From: Candidatus Methanodesulfokora washburnensis | GTDB lineage: Archaea > Korarchaeota > Korarchaeia > Korarchaeales > Korarchaeaceae | NCBI RefSeq assembly: GCF_003947435.1 | Contig: NZ_RCOS01000062.1 | Location: 1-64,000 of the forward strand | Length of the DNA: 64,000 nt | Direction of reading: 5' to 3' | In this document: positions 25,901-34,374 of the stretch, piece after piece | Layout: each line of letters starts with the position of its first letter | Numbering within the stretch: the first letter of the stretch is position 1 | Translations under genes and position numbers: made by a program | The notes under the pieces: generated by a model | Databases searched by the model: none | What the model was told of the DNA's origin: nothing | What the model saw: only the letters and a program-made list of their open reading frames with translations

Positions 25901-27002
25901 GGAGGTAGTGATACATCCAGCTCTAATCCCCTCCGTGATCCCTTCTCTTGTCGCCCTTGTATCCCTATTAAGAGGAGATCTCTCCACATTTCTAGTTGAG
26001 ATTGTTGGTATTATCTCACTTTTTCTTGGAATTATTGCTGGACAGAGAATTGAGGACAGGGTTGCATCTGCAATCTCCTTTTTTCTGCTTCTTCTTCTAT
26101 CCTTAGTGATTCTTTCAAGCTTCTCCATAGCTGGATACATATCAGCCTTTATTTCAGTTTTTCTAATCATTCTATTGGTAAGACTCGAGCTCACCTCTTC
26201 GGACAGGGACATGCTCCTTCTATCCCTTCTTGCCCTGATTCTGGGGGGATCCCTTGTTCTCTATGCCTTTTCAACAGGATACCCTCCAAAGTGGAGATCT
26301 GATGTCCAGATACCTTTGACTCTCTCGCTGGGGCTTGCTCTTATCTTCATATCATATCCGAGGGCACTTCATCTGATGTATGGTAAGAAAGGCCTCATAT
26401 TAACTCTTATAACATCGATTTTGGCATTCATGAGCGGATTCAGAGCAGATATAATCTTCATACTAGTGGAATTTTTTGTCATATGCCTTGTCAAGGGGAG
26501 ATATAAGGAGCTATCAACAGCCCTTCCCATTTTCCTCATCCTCCTCCTGATCTACGGAATCCTGAGGCCGGAGGCATATGATCTCTTGAAGAGAGTGGAG
26601 TCGATCTCATTATACTTAGGAAATATTGTTAAATATTCAATTCCGTGGGGAATAGCCCGGCATCCTCTTTGGGTTTTCACGACAAGAGTTCATCCATCCC
26701 AGTTCATAGGAAGGGCCTTCTTCGGGAGGAGCACGGGGATAACCCTCACTCTTTTCGGAAATATGGTGTTCGATGCAGGGCTTCCTGAGCTTCTCCTCCT
26801 CTCCTTCTTAATAGGGATTGCTGGGGGCCATATATATTCAAGAAGGAATTCTTACCCGTATGATTATGCGATCTATTTAGCTATAATGACAGTCAGCTCG
26901 GATACAGGGCTTACACAGCTTTTTCTTCTGATGATACCAGCTCTTATGCTCCATGAATCCCTTCTCTCGTGTAGAAAGATATTCTGTGGAAAGAAATTTT
27001 AA
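25890..27002 (+). CDS. Wzy-like oligosaccharide repeat-unit polymerase (putative), second copy
   Basis: The 370-residue protein is also polytopic, with about nine or ten segments. It has MSGFRADI at the same relative place as SGFRLDVF in the preceding gene, and a late GNMVFDAGLPE followed by GIAGGHIYSRR. These correspond to the DFG and G-x-YS region of the first copy. It overlaps that gene by 11 bases and starts with TTG after GAGGAGGT. A pair of polymerase-like proteins in one operon suggests two different linkage steps or a heteromer. Substrate unknown. Confidence 0.6.
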   Translation: MEIKEVVIHPALIPSVIPSLVALVSLLRGDLSTFLVEIVGIISLFLGIIAGQRIEDRVASAISFFLLLLLSLVILSSFSIAGYISAFISVFLIILLVRLELTSSDRDMLLLSLLALILGGSLVLYAFSTGYPPKWRSDVQIPLTLSLGLALIFISYPRALHLMYGKKGLILTLITSILAFMSGFRADIIFILVEFFVICLVKGRYKELSTALPIFLILLLIYGILRPEAYDLLKRVESISLYLGNIVKYSIPWGIARHPLWVFTTRVHPSQFIGRAFFGRSTGITLTLFGNMVFDAGLPELLLLSFLIGIAGGHIYSRRNSYPYDYAIYLAIMTVSSDTGLTQLFLLMIPALMLHESLLSCRKIFCGKKF

Positions 27003-27047
27003 AAGCTGGAGAGTTATGTTTAAGTAGCGATAGCTCTAGGAAGTCTC

Positions 27048-27449
27048 ATGCCGTTCTACTACCATGGTCCCATTGCTCTCAAAGGAAGAAGTGAGACAGG
27101 GAAAGCAATAAAACTTAACAGAAAGAAGAGAAAGATGGAACTAGGTAGAGAGCCAGCTATGACATCTATAGGAGAGAGAAAGCTCAAGAAAATCAGAGCT
27201 AAAGGAGGAAATGAGAAGTTCAGGCTTCTTCAGGACAATGAAGTTAACTTAGTCGTTGGAAAGGGCATCGTTAAGAAAGCGAAGCTTATAGACGTCGTGG
27301 AGAATCCATCTGATATAAAGCTCAGCAGAAAGAAGGTGATAACAAAGGGAACCATAATCAAAACAGATCTAGGAAAAGCTGTAATAACAAGCAGACCCGG
27401 TCAGGATGGTGTGCTAAATGCAATATTGATAGAGGAGAAGGCAAGTTGA
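27048..27449 (+). CDS. rps8e: Small-subunit ribosomal protein S8e
   Basis: The 133-residue protein matches S8e: YHGPIALKGRSETGKAI, then KRKMELGREPAMT, RAKGGNEKFRLL, and a C-terminal TDLGKAVITSRPGQDGVLNA. It is slightly shorter at the N-terminus than eukaryotic S8, as is usual in archaea. It is first in a unit with srp19 and gar1. Its TGA stop overlaps the TTG start of srp19 in the sequence TTGA. Confidence 0.94.
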   Translation: MPFYYHGPIALKGRSETGKAIKLNRKKRKMELGREPAMTSIGERKLKKIRAKGGNEKFRLLQDNEVNLVVGKGIVKKAKLIDVVENPSDIKLSRKKVITKGTIIKTDLGKAVITSRPGQDGVLNAILIEEKAS

Positions 27450-27727
27450 GAGAGAGAAACTACAAGATACTATATCCTGTTTATTTTGATGCCAAGGCAA
27501 CTAGATCTGAAGGAAGAAGGGTTCCATTAAACTTGGCTGTGAAAAGACCTAAGGCAGATGATATACTAATTGCTCTAAGAAAAATGGGAATTAAAGCTGA
27601 GATATCGGGTGAAAGTCATCCCTCAAGGTGGTTTAGAAGGGAGGGAAGGGTGATAGCAGAGACAAATATGAAGAAGACTTATCTCATAAGAGAGGTTGCG
27701 AAGAAATTGAAGGAGGCATATACTTGA
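27446..27727 (+). CDS. srp19: Signal recognition particle protein SRP19
   Basis: The 93-residue protein binds SRP RNA and helps SRP54 load. It shows YPVYFDAKATRSEGRRVPL, the family's main motif, and HPSRWFRREGRVIAE. The start is TTG in a TTGA overlap with rps8e, suggesting translational coupling. SRP54 itself is in the window at 41315. Its end overlaps the gar1 start the same way. Confidence 0.95.
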   Translation: MRERNYKILYPVYFDAKATRSEGRRVPLNLAVKRPKADDILIALRKMGIKAEISGESHPSRWFRREGRVIAETNMKKTYLIREVAKKLKEAYT

Positions 27728-28011
27728 GGAAAATAGGAAGGATAGAGAAAGTTACTAGATCAAGAAACTTTCTAGTGAAAGCTGAAGGGATTATATTCTC
27801 GGATCCGAAGGATGCTCCAGTTATATCAGAGGATCTGAGAATGCTGGGGATTGTGAGAGATGTCATAGGACCGGCTGATTCCCCATATCTCCTCGTCAAG
27901 ATCCTAGTTCCACTAGATAAGGCCTCAGAGTTCGTGGGGAAAGAGGTTTACATGCCTTCATCGAAGAAGGAGTGGAGAACACTGTCAGAGAAGATCAGGA
28001 GAGAATTCTGA
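27724..28011 (+). CDS. gar1: H/ACA ribonucleoprotein subunit Gar1
   Basis: The 95-residue protein fits archaeal Gar1, which binds Cbf5 in the pseudouridylation complex. It starts RKIGRIEKVTRSRNFLV, followed by LRMLGIVRDVIGPADSPYLLVK, the beta-barrel core. A TTG start lies in a TTGA overlap with srp19. It converges on trm1 and overlaps it by 17 bases. The partner Cbf5 lies at 50623. Confidence 0.9.
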   Translation: MRKIGRIEKVTRSRNFLVKAEGIIFSDPKDAPVISEDLRMLGIVRDVIGPADSPYLLVKILVPLDKASEFVGKEVYMPSSKKEWRTLSEKIRREF

Positions 28012-29149
28012 TCATTTCCGCAAGGTTTGCATCAGTCTTAATTGCCTTTGGTTCTGCGTGAGATCTTGATGCAGAAAAACCTCTTTCTCTGAGCTTTTCC
28101 ACAACCTTATTCACTCCTGGAGAGCTTATTCTGAGCTTTCTTGATATCAGATCTAGATCGTGGTAAAATGGGATGTCAATCTCATCTGCCAAGCTCTTCA
28201 GGATTTTCCTAGACTCCTCTGAGGGAACGCACTCCATTATTCTACTAATGAATTCTTTATTTTTGTATGATCCTATCCAGACAGGTCCCATAAGCCTCAT
28301 CCTTGATCCACATAATTCACATGTTATCCTTCCAGGTGGCTCTACAGCCCTTGTTGTGCTCCAGTTTCCGCACTCACAGTAATTGACCCATCCTAAGTTC
28401 TCCTCTATTACCTTTCTGAACTCAAGAGCCCCCCTCTCTATCAGAAAGTAAGCCCTAACATAGTGAAGATGAGAGTAAGCGAGGAGTGGTATGGCAAGCA
28501 GATCCTTAAGAGTTGCTTCCATCAAGATGAAGTATATGAGAGCTCTTATCCCGAACTCCTTGTGAAAGTGGGTCCTAGTTCCAGACACCCTGTAATATCT
28601 GAAGAGCTTCAAAGGATAAACTCCGAAGAGAGGAGCTGTATCAGTAGCTGTGACAGCTAATATTCCCCCTCTTCTCACTATTCTCAGGGAATCCCTTGTA
28701 TATGGAGCCGGAGAGCCAAAGGGATCCAGATCCACATACCAGAACTTGATGCCAATTTCCATTAGCTCAGATGTCAGCATGCCTGCATCCTTGCAGGTAA
28801 CCTTAACTCTATCTTCCACATTATTTAACGCTACATTTTTTCTTATTATATGAGCTGCTACTGGATTTTTATCGTTTGCCCACACTCTATCCACATCGCT
28901 CTCCACAGCCCACCTTATTGATCTAACGCCTGTGGCAGCCATCAGATCTATTGATGCGGATTTTCCATCTTTTCTGAGAATTCTGTTTACAGCAACTGAG
29001 ATATCTCTGTTCACCTTCATGTCAGGGTTATAGAATACTTCCGCCTTTGTGTAGGATATTCCCCTCTTACTTAGCTCCTCCAGGTCCGTTGCGTAAAACG
29101 ACACCTCTCCCTCCTTATAGAGTGCCAGCTTTATCTCATAGGACAACAT
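27995..29149 (-). CDS. trm1: tRNA (guanine26-N2)-dimethyltransferase
   Basis: The 384-residue protein is Trm1, which makes dimethylguanosine at tRNA position 26. It has YNPDMKVNRDI, a SAM-binding region with DLMAATGVRSIRW, and the DLDPFGSPAPY motif. A zinc ribbon (CECG near residue 260, then CELCG) and a C-terminal winged-helix end follow. It is the last gene of the S30e-nop5-flpA-trm1 unit and overlaps the end of gar1. Confidence 0.95.
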   Translation of the reverse strand: MLSYEIKLALYKEGEVSFYATDLEELSKRGISYTKAEVFYNPDMKVNRDISVAVNRILRKDGKSASIDLMAATGVRSIRWAVESDVDRVWANDKNPVAAHIIRKNVALNNVEDRVKVTCKDAGMLTSELMEIGIKFWYVDLDPFGSPAPYTRDSLRIVRRGGILAVTATDTAPLFGVYPLKLFRYYRVSGTRTHFHKEFGIRALIYFILMEATLKDLLAIPLLAYSHLHYVRAYFLIERGALEFRKVIEENLGWVNYCECGNWSTTRAVEPPGRITCELCGSRMRLMGPVWIGSYKNKEFISRIMECVPSEESRKILKSLADEIDIPFYHDLDLISRKLRISSPGVNKVVEKLRERGFSASRSHAEPKAIKTDANLAEMIRILS

Positions 29150-29154
29150 GACAC

Positions 29155-29835
29155 CTACTTCTTTACTAAAATTATTGCATGTTTCTGATCATAGGGAGAG
29201 AGATCCACCTGTTGTATTGGATTGTACCCGCTTTGCATGAGCTTCTCCTGAACCATTCTGTAAACCTTCTTTGGAGGAGCTGTCACATCTATGCTGCTGG
29301 CCTTTACAGCTATCATTGCATATCCCCCTTTTTTCAGGAATAAATCGGCATTTCTTATGAGTATTTCAGCTTCATCTCTCTGGGCTACATCTGTGTAAAT
29401 TACATCAACCTCCTCCACAATATCCACGTAGCTTTCCACATCCCTAGCTGATGCAAGTATTGGTATTATGTTCCTTCTAGCCTCGGAAACAGGGAGAAGA
29501 TCCCTTAGAACTCTCTGAGATACTTCAACTCCATATATAATACCTTCATTTCCAATTATATCACTAAAATGAGATGCTGTTGTTCCAGATGCTATTCCTA
29601 AATATAAAATCTTTGTCCCAGGTCTTATTGGAAAGGTCCTCAAGCCATTTATTATTGCTGCAGCAGGCTTAGATCTCCTCGGATCCCATATCCTGTATTC
29701 CTCTCCCCCAATTATTCTAACGGTTTCATCATAGCTTCTGAAGCCGGGAACGATGTTCTTAGTTGCTAGAATCCTCTTCCCTCCTTGATCTATCCAGTAC
29801 ACTCCCTTGAACTTATCATGTTCTACAACTTTCAC
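29155..29835 (-). CDS. flpA: Fibrillarin, rRNA/tRNA 2'-O-methyltransferase
   Basis: The 226-residue protein is the catalytic subunit of box C/D ribonucleoproteins. It begins with KFKGVYWIDQGGKRILATKN (opening motif), has the SAM loop ILYLGIASGTTASHFSD (about 86-102), then DVIYTDVAQRDEAEI, and ends KHAIILVKK. The start is GTG after GAGGTGG. Its partner nop5 ends immediately upstream with no spare base, so the two are coupled. Confidence 0.97.
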   Translation of the reverse strand: MKVVEHDKFKGVYWIDQGGKRILATKNIVPGFRSYDETVRIIGGEEYRIWDPRRSKPAAAIINGLRTFPIRPGTKILYLGIASGTTASHFSDIIGNEGIIYGVEVSQRVLRDLLPVSEARRNIIPILASARDVESYVDIVEEVDVIYTDVAQRDEAEILIRNADLFLKKGGYAMIAVKASSIDVTAPPKKVYRMVQEKLMQSGYNPIQQVDLSPYDQKHAIILVKK

Positions 29836-30960
29836 TCAACCACCTCTGAGCTTTGCAAGCCTCTCATCTATCTCCTCCCTCAGCTTCTTGCCGATTGACC
29901 TATCGGATCCGTATGCATCCACTCTGGCAGCAATTGATATCTTAGTGGCCAACAATCTTGCTATCTTTCCTCTTAACTTCTTTGGCGCACTTCTTACCTC
30001 CTTTGCTTGGAAAAGAATTCCATGTTTAGGAGGCTTCGTCCCCTTTGTCATGTGAAGGAATATGGCCTTGTGAGCACCCAGTATCTGTATCGTGCTCGCT
30101 GGAAGTTGAGCCAGCTTATCAAGTCCTCCCGCCATTGTTATAAGTCTTGCTCCTAGCAGAGGACCCGCTACATCGGAAAGATTTGGTGCAATCTCCCTCA
30201 TCAGCCCCTCTATATATCTCTCCACTCTCTCCCTCGTCTCGAAAAGCTCATTTAAAACAGATATTACATCTCTTATCTCTCCCTTAACCCCTATCCCGAG
30301 GGTCTTCTTCATAGCTTCAGATAACCTGCTGACAACTTCATCTGGAAGACCGGCCCTCAGAAGATCATCCTTTCCACCATCCCCTGCTATTGCCATAGCC
30401 GCTCTGACAAATAGCTCATGGTCTTCAACTATGGAATCTAGCTCAGGCATATAGATGGAGAACCACTCCCTTACCGCTGGCATCAATATGTTTAGGGACT
30501 TGTTCAAGTGATCCAAGTAATCCACAGCTTTCATCACGAGGAGATCTTTCCTTGAAAGCTCCTTCTTTATTTGCATCCTTGCAAGACTCAGAGATATGTC
30601 TACAAGCAGGTTTCTAAGCTCTTCTTTCTCTTTCCCGGATATAATCGACATTATTTCTCTTTTCTTCCTCCTAAGAACGACAAATGGATCCATATTAGGC
30701 GCTACTTTAGTGTTTATCCCAGGGAACTCCCCAAGAATTACATCCCTTAGACTAGATGACTCTAAATAAAGAGTATCTATGTTTTTTATCCACCTGGAGA
30801 TCAGATCCCTCAGCTCATCAACAATCTCCCCCGATCTGATCGAATGAAGCCTCTTAGCTGCATCCTCCGGATCATCAGGAAATCTTGAGAAGTCTATGAG
30901 CTCCCCTCTCTCATCCAGCATGCATATACCAACAGGGGTTATGGAGAGAAAGAGATCCAT
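29836..30960 (-). CDS. nop5: Nop5/Nop56/58 C/D box RNP scaffold protein
   Basis: The 374-residue protein bridges L7Ae-bound RNA and fibrillarin. It has an N-terminal domain, a central coiled-coil region, and the Nop domain with LIMAGGLDKLAQLPASTIQ-like sequence (here ITMAGG) and ILGAHKAIFLHM. A basic end follows with KIARLLATKISIAARVDAYG. It lies ten bases after rps30e and directly before flpA in the same unit. Confidence 0.96.
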   Translation of the reverse strand: MDLFLSITPVGICMLDERGELIDFSRFPDDPEDAAKRLHSIRSGEIVDELRDLISRWIKNIDTLYLESSSLRDVILGEFPGINTKVAPNMDPFVVLRRKKREIMSIISGKEKEELRNLLVDISLSLARMQIKKELSRKDLLVMKAVDYLDHLNKSLNILMPAVREWFSIYMPELDSIVEDHELFVRAAMAIAGDGGKDDLLRAGLPDEVVSRLSEAMKKTLGIGVKGEIRDVISVLNELFETRERVERYIEGLMREIAPNLSDVAGPLLGARLITMAGGLDKLAQLPASTIQILGAHKAIFLHMTKGTKPPKHGILFQAKEVRSAPKKLRGKIARLLATKISIAARVDAYGSDRSIGKKLREEIDERLAKLRGG

Positions 30961-30970
30961 TTAGTCACCG

Positions 30971-31138
30971 TCAGGCTGGGTTCTGGCCTGCCTTCCTTCC
31001 GAGCACAAATCTCTTTCTGAAAATGCTCTTTATCCTCACTCTTGGTACAGGGCTTCTTCTTGGTCTTCTCTCAACTTTAGGGGTCAGGGATCTGACCTTT
31101 CCAGCTTTGTTCAGGGCACCGTGAGTACCTCTGGGCAT
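30971..31138 (-). CDS. rps30e: Small-subunit ribosomal protein S30e
   Basis: Reading the minus strand of this gap gives an ATG at 31138 and a 55-residue frame ending at a TGA (30971-30973). The protein starts MPRGTHGALNKAGKVR and continues SLTPKVERR, with RVRIKSIFRKRFVLGR later. This is a clear match to S30e. S30e is present in Thermoproteota and eukaryotes and generally missing in Euryarchaeota. It leads the unit S30e-nop5-flpA-trm1, tying a ribosomal protein to rRNA-modification machinery. Confidence 0.93.
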   Translation of the reverse strand: MPRGTHGALNKAGKVRSLTPKVERRPRRSPVPRVRIKSIFRKRFVLGRKAGQNPA

Positions 31139-31212
31139 ACCTTATCACCATCTTCTTCATCCAAGTGGGATAATTAAACTTTGTGAGAGCACTATTGGAA
31201 TTATTAAAAGTT

Positions 31213-33000
31213 TCAGTCTTCATAGAATAAGCTAACCTGTCTGTAGTTTACCGTGTCCACCAGTCCTCTGTCCGTTATTCTAAGCTCCGGAAGAACATCC
31301 AAGGCCAAGAGAGACATTGTCATGAAAGGAGAAACCCACTTGCATCCTCTTTCTCTCCATAGATTGTAGGTCCTCTCAAGCTGATCGGCCACAATTTCAG
31401 GCTCCTCTGTGGACATCAATCCGGCAAGTGGGAGCTTCACCAACGACAGGATCCTGCCCTCATCTACTGAGATTATCCCTCCCCCAACCTCAGCCAGAGT
31501 ATTGGCAGCTAAAGCCATGTCCTCATCCCTGAGGCCAAGGATCAGTAGGTTGTGAGTGTCATGTGCTATTGTGGATGCTACAGCTCCTAACTTGAATCCA
31601 AATCCCATGACAAAGCCAAGTCCTATGTTGCCAGTTCCCTTATGCCTTTCGACAACAGCCACCTTGTATATATTCCTCCTCTCATCGGGAAGGACAAGGT
31701 TGTCTCTGACATCTAGCTCTTCCACTCTGCTTTTCGTGAGGACATTCCCTTCAAGAGCTTCTATGACCCTTACTTTAACTTTACCCTCTTTTACAGAAGT
31801 TTTTATCTCAAAATCCTCCTTTTTAAGCTTCCTCCCTACTTTAACAGTTTTGAGAAATCTCTCTTCATAGCTCGGAGGTATCAACTTTGTGACAAGCTTT
31901 CCCTCTCTTGCTACAACTTTTCCATCTGTTATTACCACATCCACCTCGACCTTGCTCAGGCTTTTCAATATGAGAATATCTGCGTATCTTCCAGGAGCAA
32001 CGCTCCCTATATCCCTAGCTAGACCATAGTGCTCTGCTGGATTGATTGTAGCCATCTGAATAGCTTTTATTGGATCAACACCCTCCTCTATTGCCCTTCT
32101 GACTACATGATCCATTTGTCCCTGCTTTAGTATTGAGTCAACTTCCCTGTCATCAGTTACAAGACAGGCATGCCTTGAGTCAAGCTTGGCCTCTGTTATT
32201 GCCTTCACGGTTTCGGCTACGTCAAGCCAAGCAGAGCCTTCTCTCATATACGCATACATGCCCAACCTCAGCCTTTCAACAGCATCTATCTTGCGAGTTA
32301 GCTCATGGGAGGAGGATATCCCTGCCGCTGCATATGCAGCTAATTCTCTTCCCAGCAGACCGGCATCATGTCCCTCAACTATTTTCCCCAGTTTGTGAGC
32401 TGCATTTATCTTCTCAAAAACTTCCTTATCCAGATTAAGCACACCAGGATAGTTCATCATCTCCCCTAAGGCGATTACTCCGTCCCATTTCAGCATTTCT
32501 TCCACTTCTCTTGGGCCCAGATAAGCCCCGGATGTCTCAAACATAGGGTTTGCTGGCACGCATGAGGGAGCTGTTACAAAGACCTTAAGAGGAAGATCTG
32601 CTGCCTCATTAAGCATAAGTTTTACACCATCCAAGCCCAGCACATTTGCGATCTCGTGAGGATCTATGAACACAGTTGTAGTACCCCTTGGAAGCACGGC
32701 TTTTGCAAAATTGGTCAAGCACAGCATGCTGCTCTCCACATGGACATGAGCATCAATAAAGCCTGGAACTACATACTTTCCTTTTGCATCGATTACAACA
32801 GTATTTGGGCCTATTGTATGCTCGACATCTCCCACTATTGCCACTCTATCTCCCTTTATTGCAACTCCCCAGCCCTCCAATACCTCGCCCGAGTTCACAT
32901 TAACAAAGTTGCTGTTCAATACAACTAAATCGGCCTTCTCAATTCCCAATGCAACCTTTACCAAAAGGCCAGATATTTCCCAGATCTTGCTTCTTCCCAT
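31213..33000 (-). CDS. ade: Adenine deaminase
   Basis: The 595-residue protein is an amidohydrolase-superfamily adenine deaminase, making hypoxanthine from adenine. It shows VVPGFIDAHVHVESSM with the HxH metal ligands, GTTTVFIDPHEIANVLG, VEGHDAGL, and the C-terminal adenine deaminase domain with NIGLGFVMGFG and IAHDTHNLLI. Length is typical. It stands alone with a 360-base gap upstream. Together with mtnP it could salvage the adenine of methylthioadenosine. Confidence 0.96.
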   Translation of the reverse strand: MGRSKIWEISGLLVKVALGIEKADLVVLNSNFVNVNSGEVLEGWGVAIKGDRVAIVGDVEHTIGPNTVVIDAKGKYVVPGFIDAHVHVESSMLCLTNFAKAVLPRGTTTVFIDPHEIANVLGLDGVKLMLNEAADLPLKVFVTAPSCVPANPMFETSGAYLGPREVEEMLKWDGVIALGEMMNYPGVLNLDKEVFEKINAAHKLGKIVEGHDAGLLGRELAAYAAAGISSSHELTRKIDAVERLRLGMYAYMREGSAWLDVAETVKAITEAKLDSRHACLVTDDREVDSILKQGQMDHVVRRAIEEGVDPIKAIQMATINPAEHYGLARDIGSVAPGRYADILILKSLSKVEVDVVITDGKVVAREGKLVTKLIPPSYEERFLKTVKVGRKLKKEDFEIKTSVKEGKVKVRVIEALEGNVLTKSRVEELDVRDNLVLPDERRNIYKVAVVERHKGTGNIGLGFVMGFGFKLGAVASTIAHDTHNLLILGLRDEDMALAANTLAEVGGGIISVDEGRILSLVKLPLAGLMSTEEPEIVADQLERTYNLWRERGCKWVSPFMTMSLLALDVLPELRITDRGLVDTVNYRQVSLFYED

Positions 33001-33360
33001 AGTTATCCCGTTGTCAGATAGTTATTTATAACATTATCTGTTCCATATCTGATAGCAACTATCCGTTACCATCCTCGTAGATGGCTTTAATGAGTGACAG
33101 GACCCCCATCCTGAGATAGTGCCCATTTAATGCTACTTCCCATCACATGTCGGGCACAAGAGACAGATCTTTCAACTATAAATTTATCATTGTGAGTATG
33201 CACATAAGAGTTAAAGGACTTTTGGAAGCTTCTGATGAACCCTAAGAAGATCTCAGTTTACTGAGGATTAACATTATTTAAACTTATGTAGAAACTTGAA
33301 AAATCATAAAAAGTAGTTCAGGAAGTCCTGTAGTTGATTGAGAAAGCCATGTCGGACAGC
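33001..33360. other. 360-bp gap without a recognised gene
   Basis: I find no convincing protein frame here on either strand. The region includes the upstream sequence of ade (TTATTTATAACATT, about 33022-33035, can serve as a minus-strand TATA) and a box C/D-like stretch near 33232. One 32-base segment recurs near 44733-44761. Another weak C/D-like stretch reads TGAGTGA...CTGA at about 33091-33114. Confidence 0.5.
33214..33245 (+). repeat. Dispersed motif copy 1, CTGATGAACCCTAA
   Basis: ACTTTTGGAAGCTTCTGATG plus AACCCTAA here matches the segment at 44733-44761 in most positions, with one indel. CTGATGA resembles a box C (RTGATGA), and a CTGA box D-like sequence lies 22 bases downstream at 33261-33264. 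It may be part of a small C/D RNA or a dispersed repeat. Confidence 0.4.
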
Positions 33361-34374
33361 TCATGATTCATAAACAGGCAATCCAACTATTATGTTATGC
33401 CTGTTTCTGATCACCCTTACCCTCACCTGACTTCCAACTGGTATGTTGGATGCATTTATCACAGTTATTGTCCTGTTTCTAGCCCTTCCCAGAGCCTCAT
33501 CTGCTCTCATTCCTGGAGCAATTATATCCACGTATACAGTTTCTCCTACCGAAAATGGAACCTTGATCTGCCTTGAGTAGTGTATTCCAAAGTCCTCTGG
33601 TCCCAGCACAAGCTTTACTCCGAACTCCTTCTCCCAATTTTTAAGTGCCTCATAAAACTTTTTCCAAGACATAGGCTTGACTCCAGCATTTCTTCCTCTT
33701 TTGTACAGCTCGTACTTCTGTATTCCAAGAGGAGGCCACCTTTTCCCCGCTCCTATTGAAAGTGCAAACTCTATTATCTTAGGAATTTCCTCATCATTTA
33801 TGCCGGGAACCCAAACAGGAGCTACCAAAAGATCGATTGCGCTTTCGGCTATAGTTTTAGCTGCTTTTATTATTTTATCTATTTTAAGCCACTGAGAACC
33901 TGAGAGATATCTGGCCTTTCCCTCTTCTAGGGAATCTATGCTCAGATTTATCCTATCAACTCCAGCTTTTTCTAGATTTTTTATCAGATTATCTGTTAGC
34001 AGGGCACCATGAGTCTGAATTGATATCACTTTTACTTCAGGAATCTCTCTTATATCTCCAACTAACTTTGGGAGATCCTTGTAGGTGAGAGGATCCCCCA
34101 CTGTATCTATATGTGCTTCTATATCGTCATCCCCTTTGAACTTCACCACTCTTTCAAACTCCCTTATCAGATATTCCTCCTCTACTATGTACTCAGCCTT
34201 TCTTCTTGACTTAGGACCTGCATCTGTGGAGCAGAATATGCAAGAGAGAGGACATGTTGATATAGGCCTAACTTGAATTAGATTAGTCCCTCTGTCTATT
34301 AAGCCAAATGCTATCGAGCCAATTAATGGAATACCTGAGCTTGAGGATATCTTAACTATCTTTCTCGTCGCCAA
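33361..34374 (-). CDS. Radical SAM protein with C-terminal TRAM-like domain (COG2100-like)
   Basis: The 337-residue protein carries the radical SAM cluster motif CPLSCIFC (C-x3-C-x2-C), then DTVGDPLTY and RINLSIDSL, which fit the barrel. The last 65 residues (VGETVYVDIIAPGM... VGSQVRVRVIRNRHNIIVG) look like a TRAM beta-barrel, which often binds RNA. This suggests a modifier of RNA or of a ribosome-linked target, but the substrate is unknown. The start is TTG. It overlaps the Nudix gene by 23 bases in a three-gene unit. Confidence 0.85.
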   Translation of the reverse strand: MATRKIVKISSSSGIPLIGSIAFGLIDRGTNLIQVRPISTCPLSCIFCSTDAGPKSRRKAEYIVEEEYLIREFERVVKFKGDDDIEAHIDTVGDPLTYKDLPKLVGDIREIPEVKVISIQTHGALLTDNLIKNLEKAGVDRINLSIDSLEEGKARYLSGSQWLKIDKIIKAAKTIAESAIDLLVAPVWVPGINDEEIPKIIEFALSIGAGKRWPPLGIQKYELYKRGRNAGVKPMSWKKFYEALKNWEKEFGVKLVLGPEDFGIHYSRQIKVPFSVGETVYVDIIAPGMRADEALGRARNRTITVINASNIPVGSQVRVRVIRNRHNIIVGLPVYES

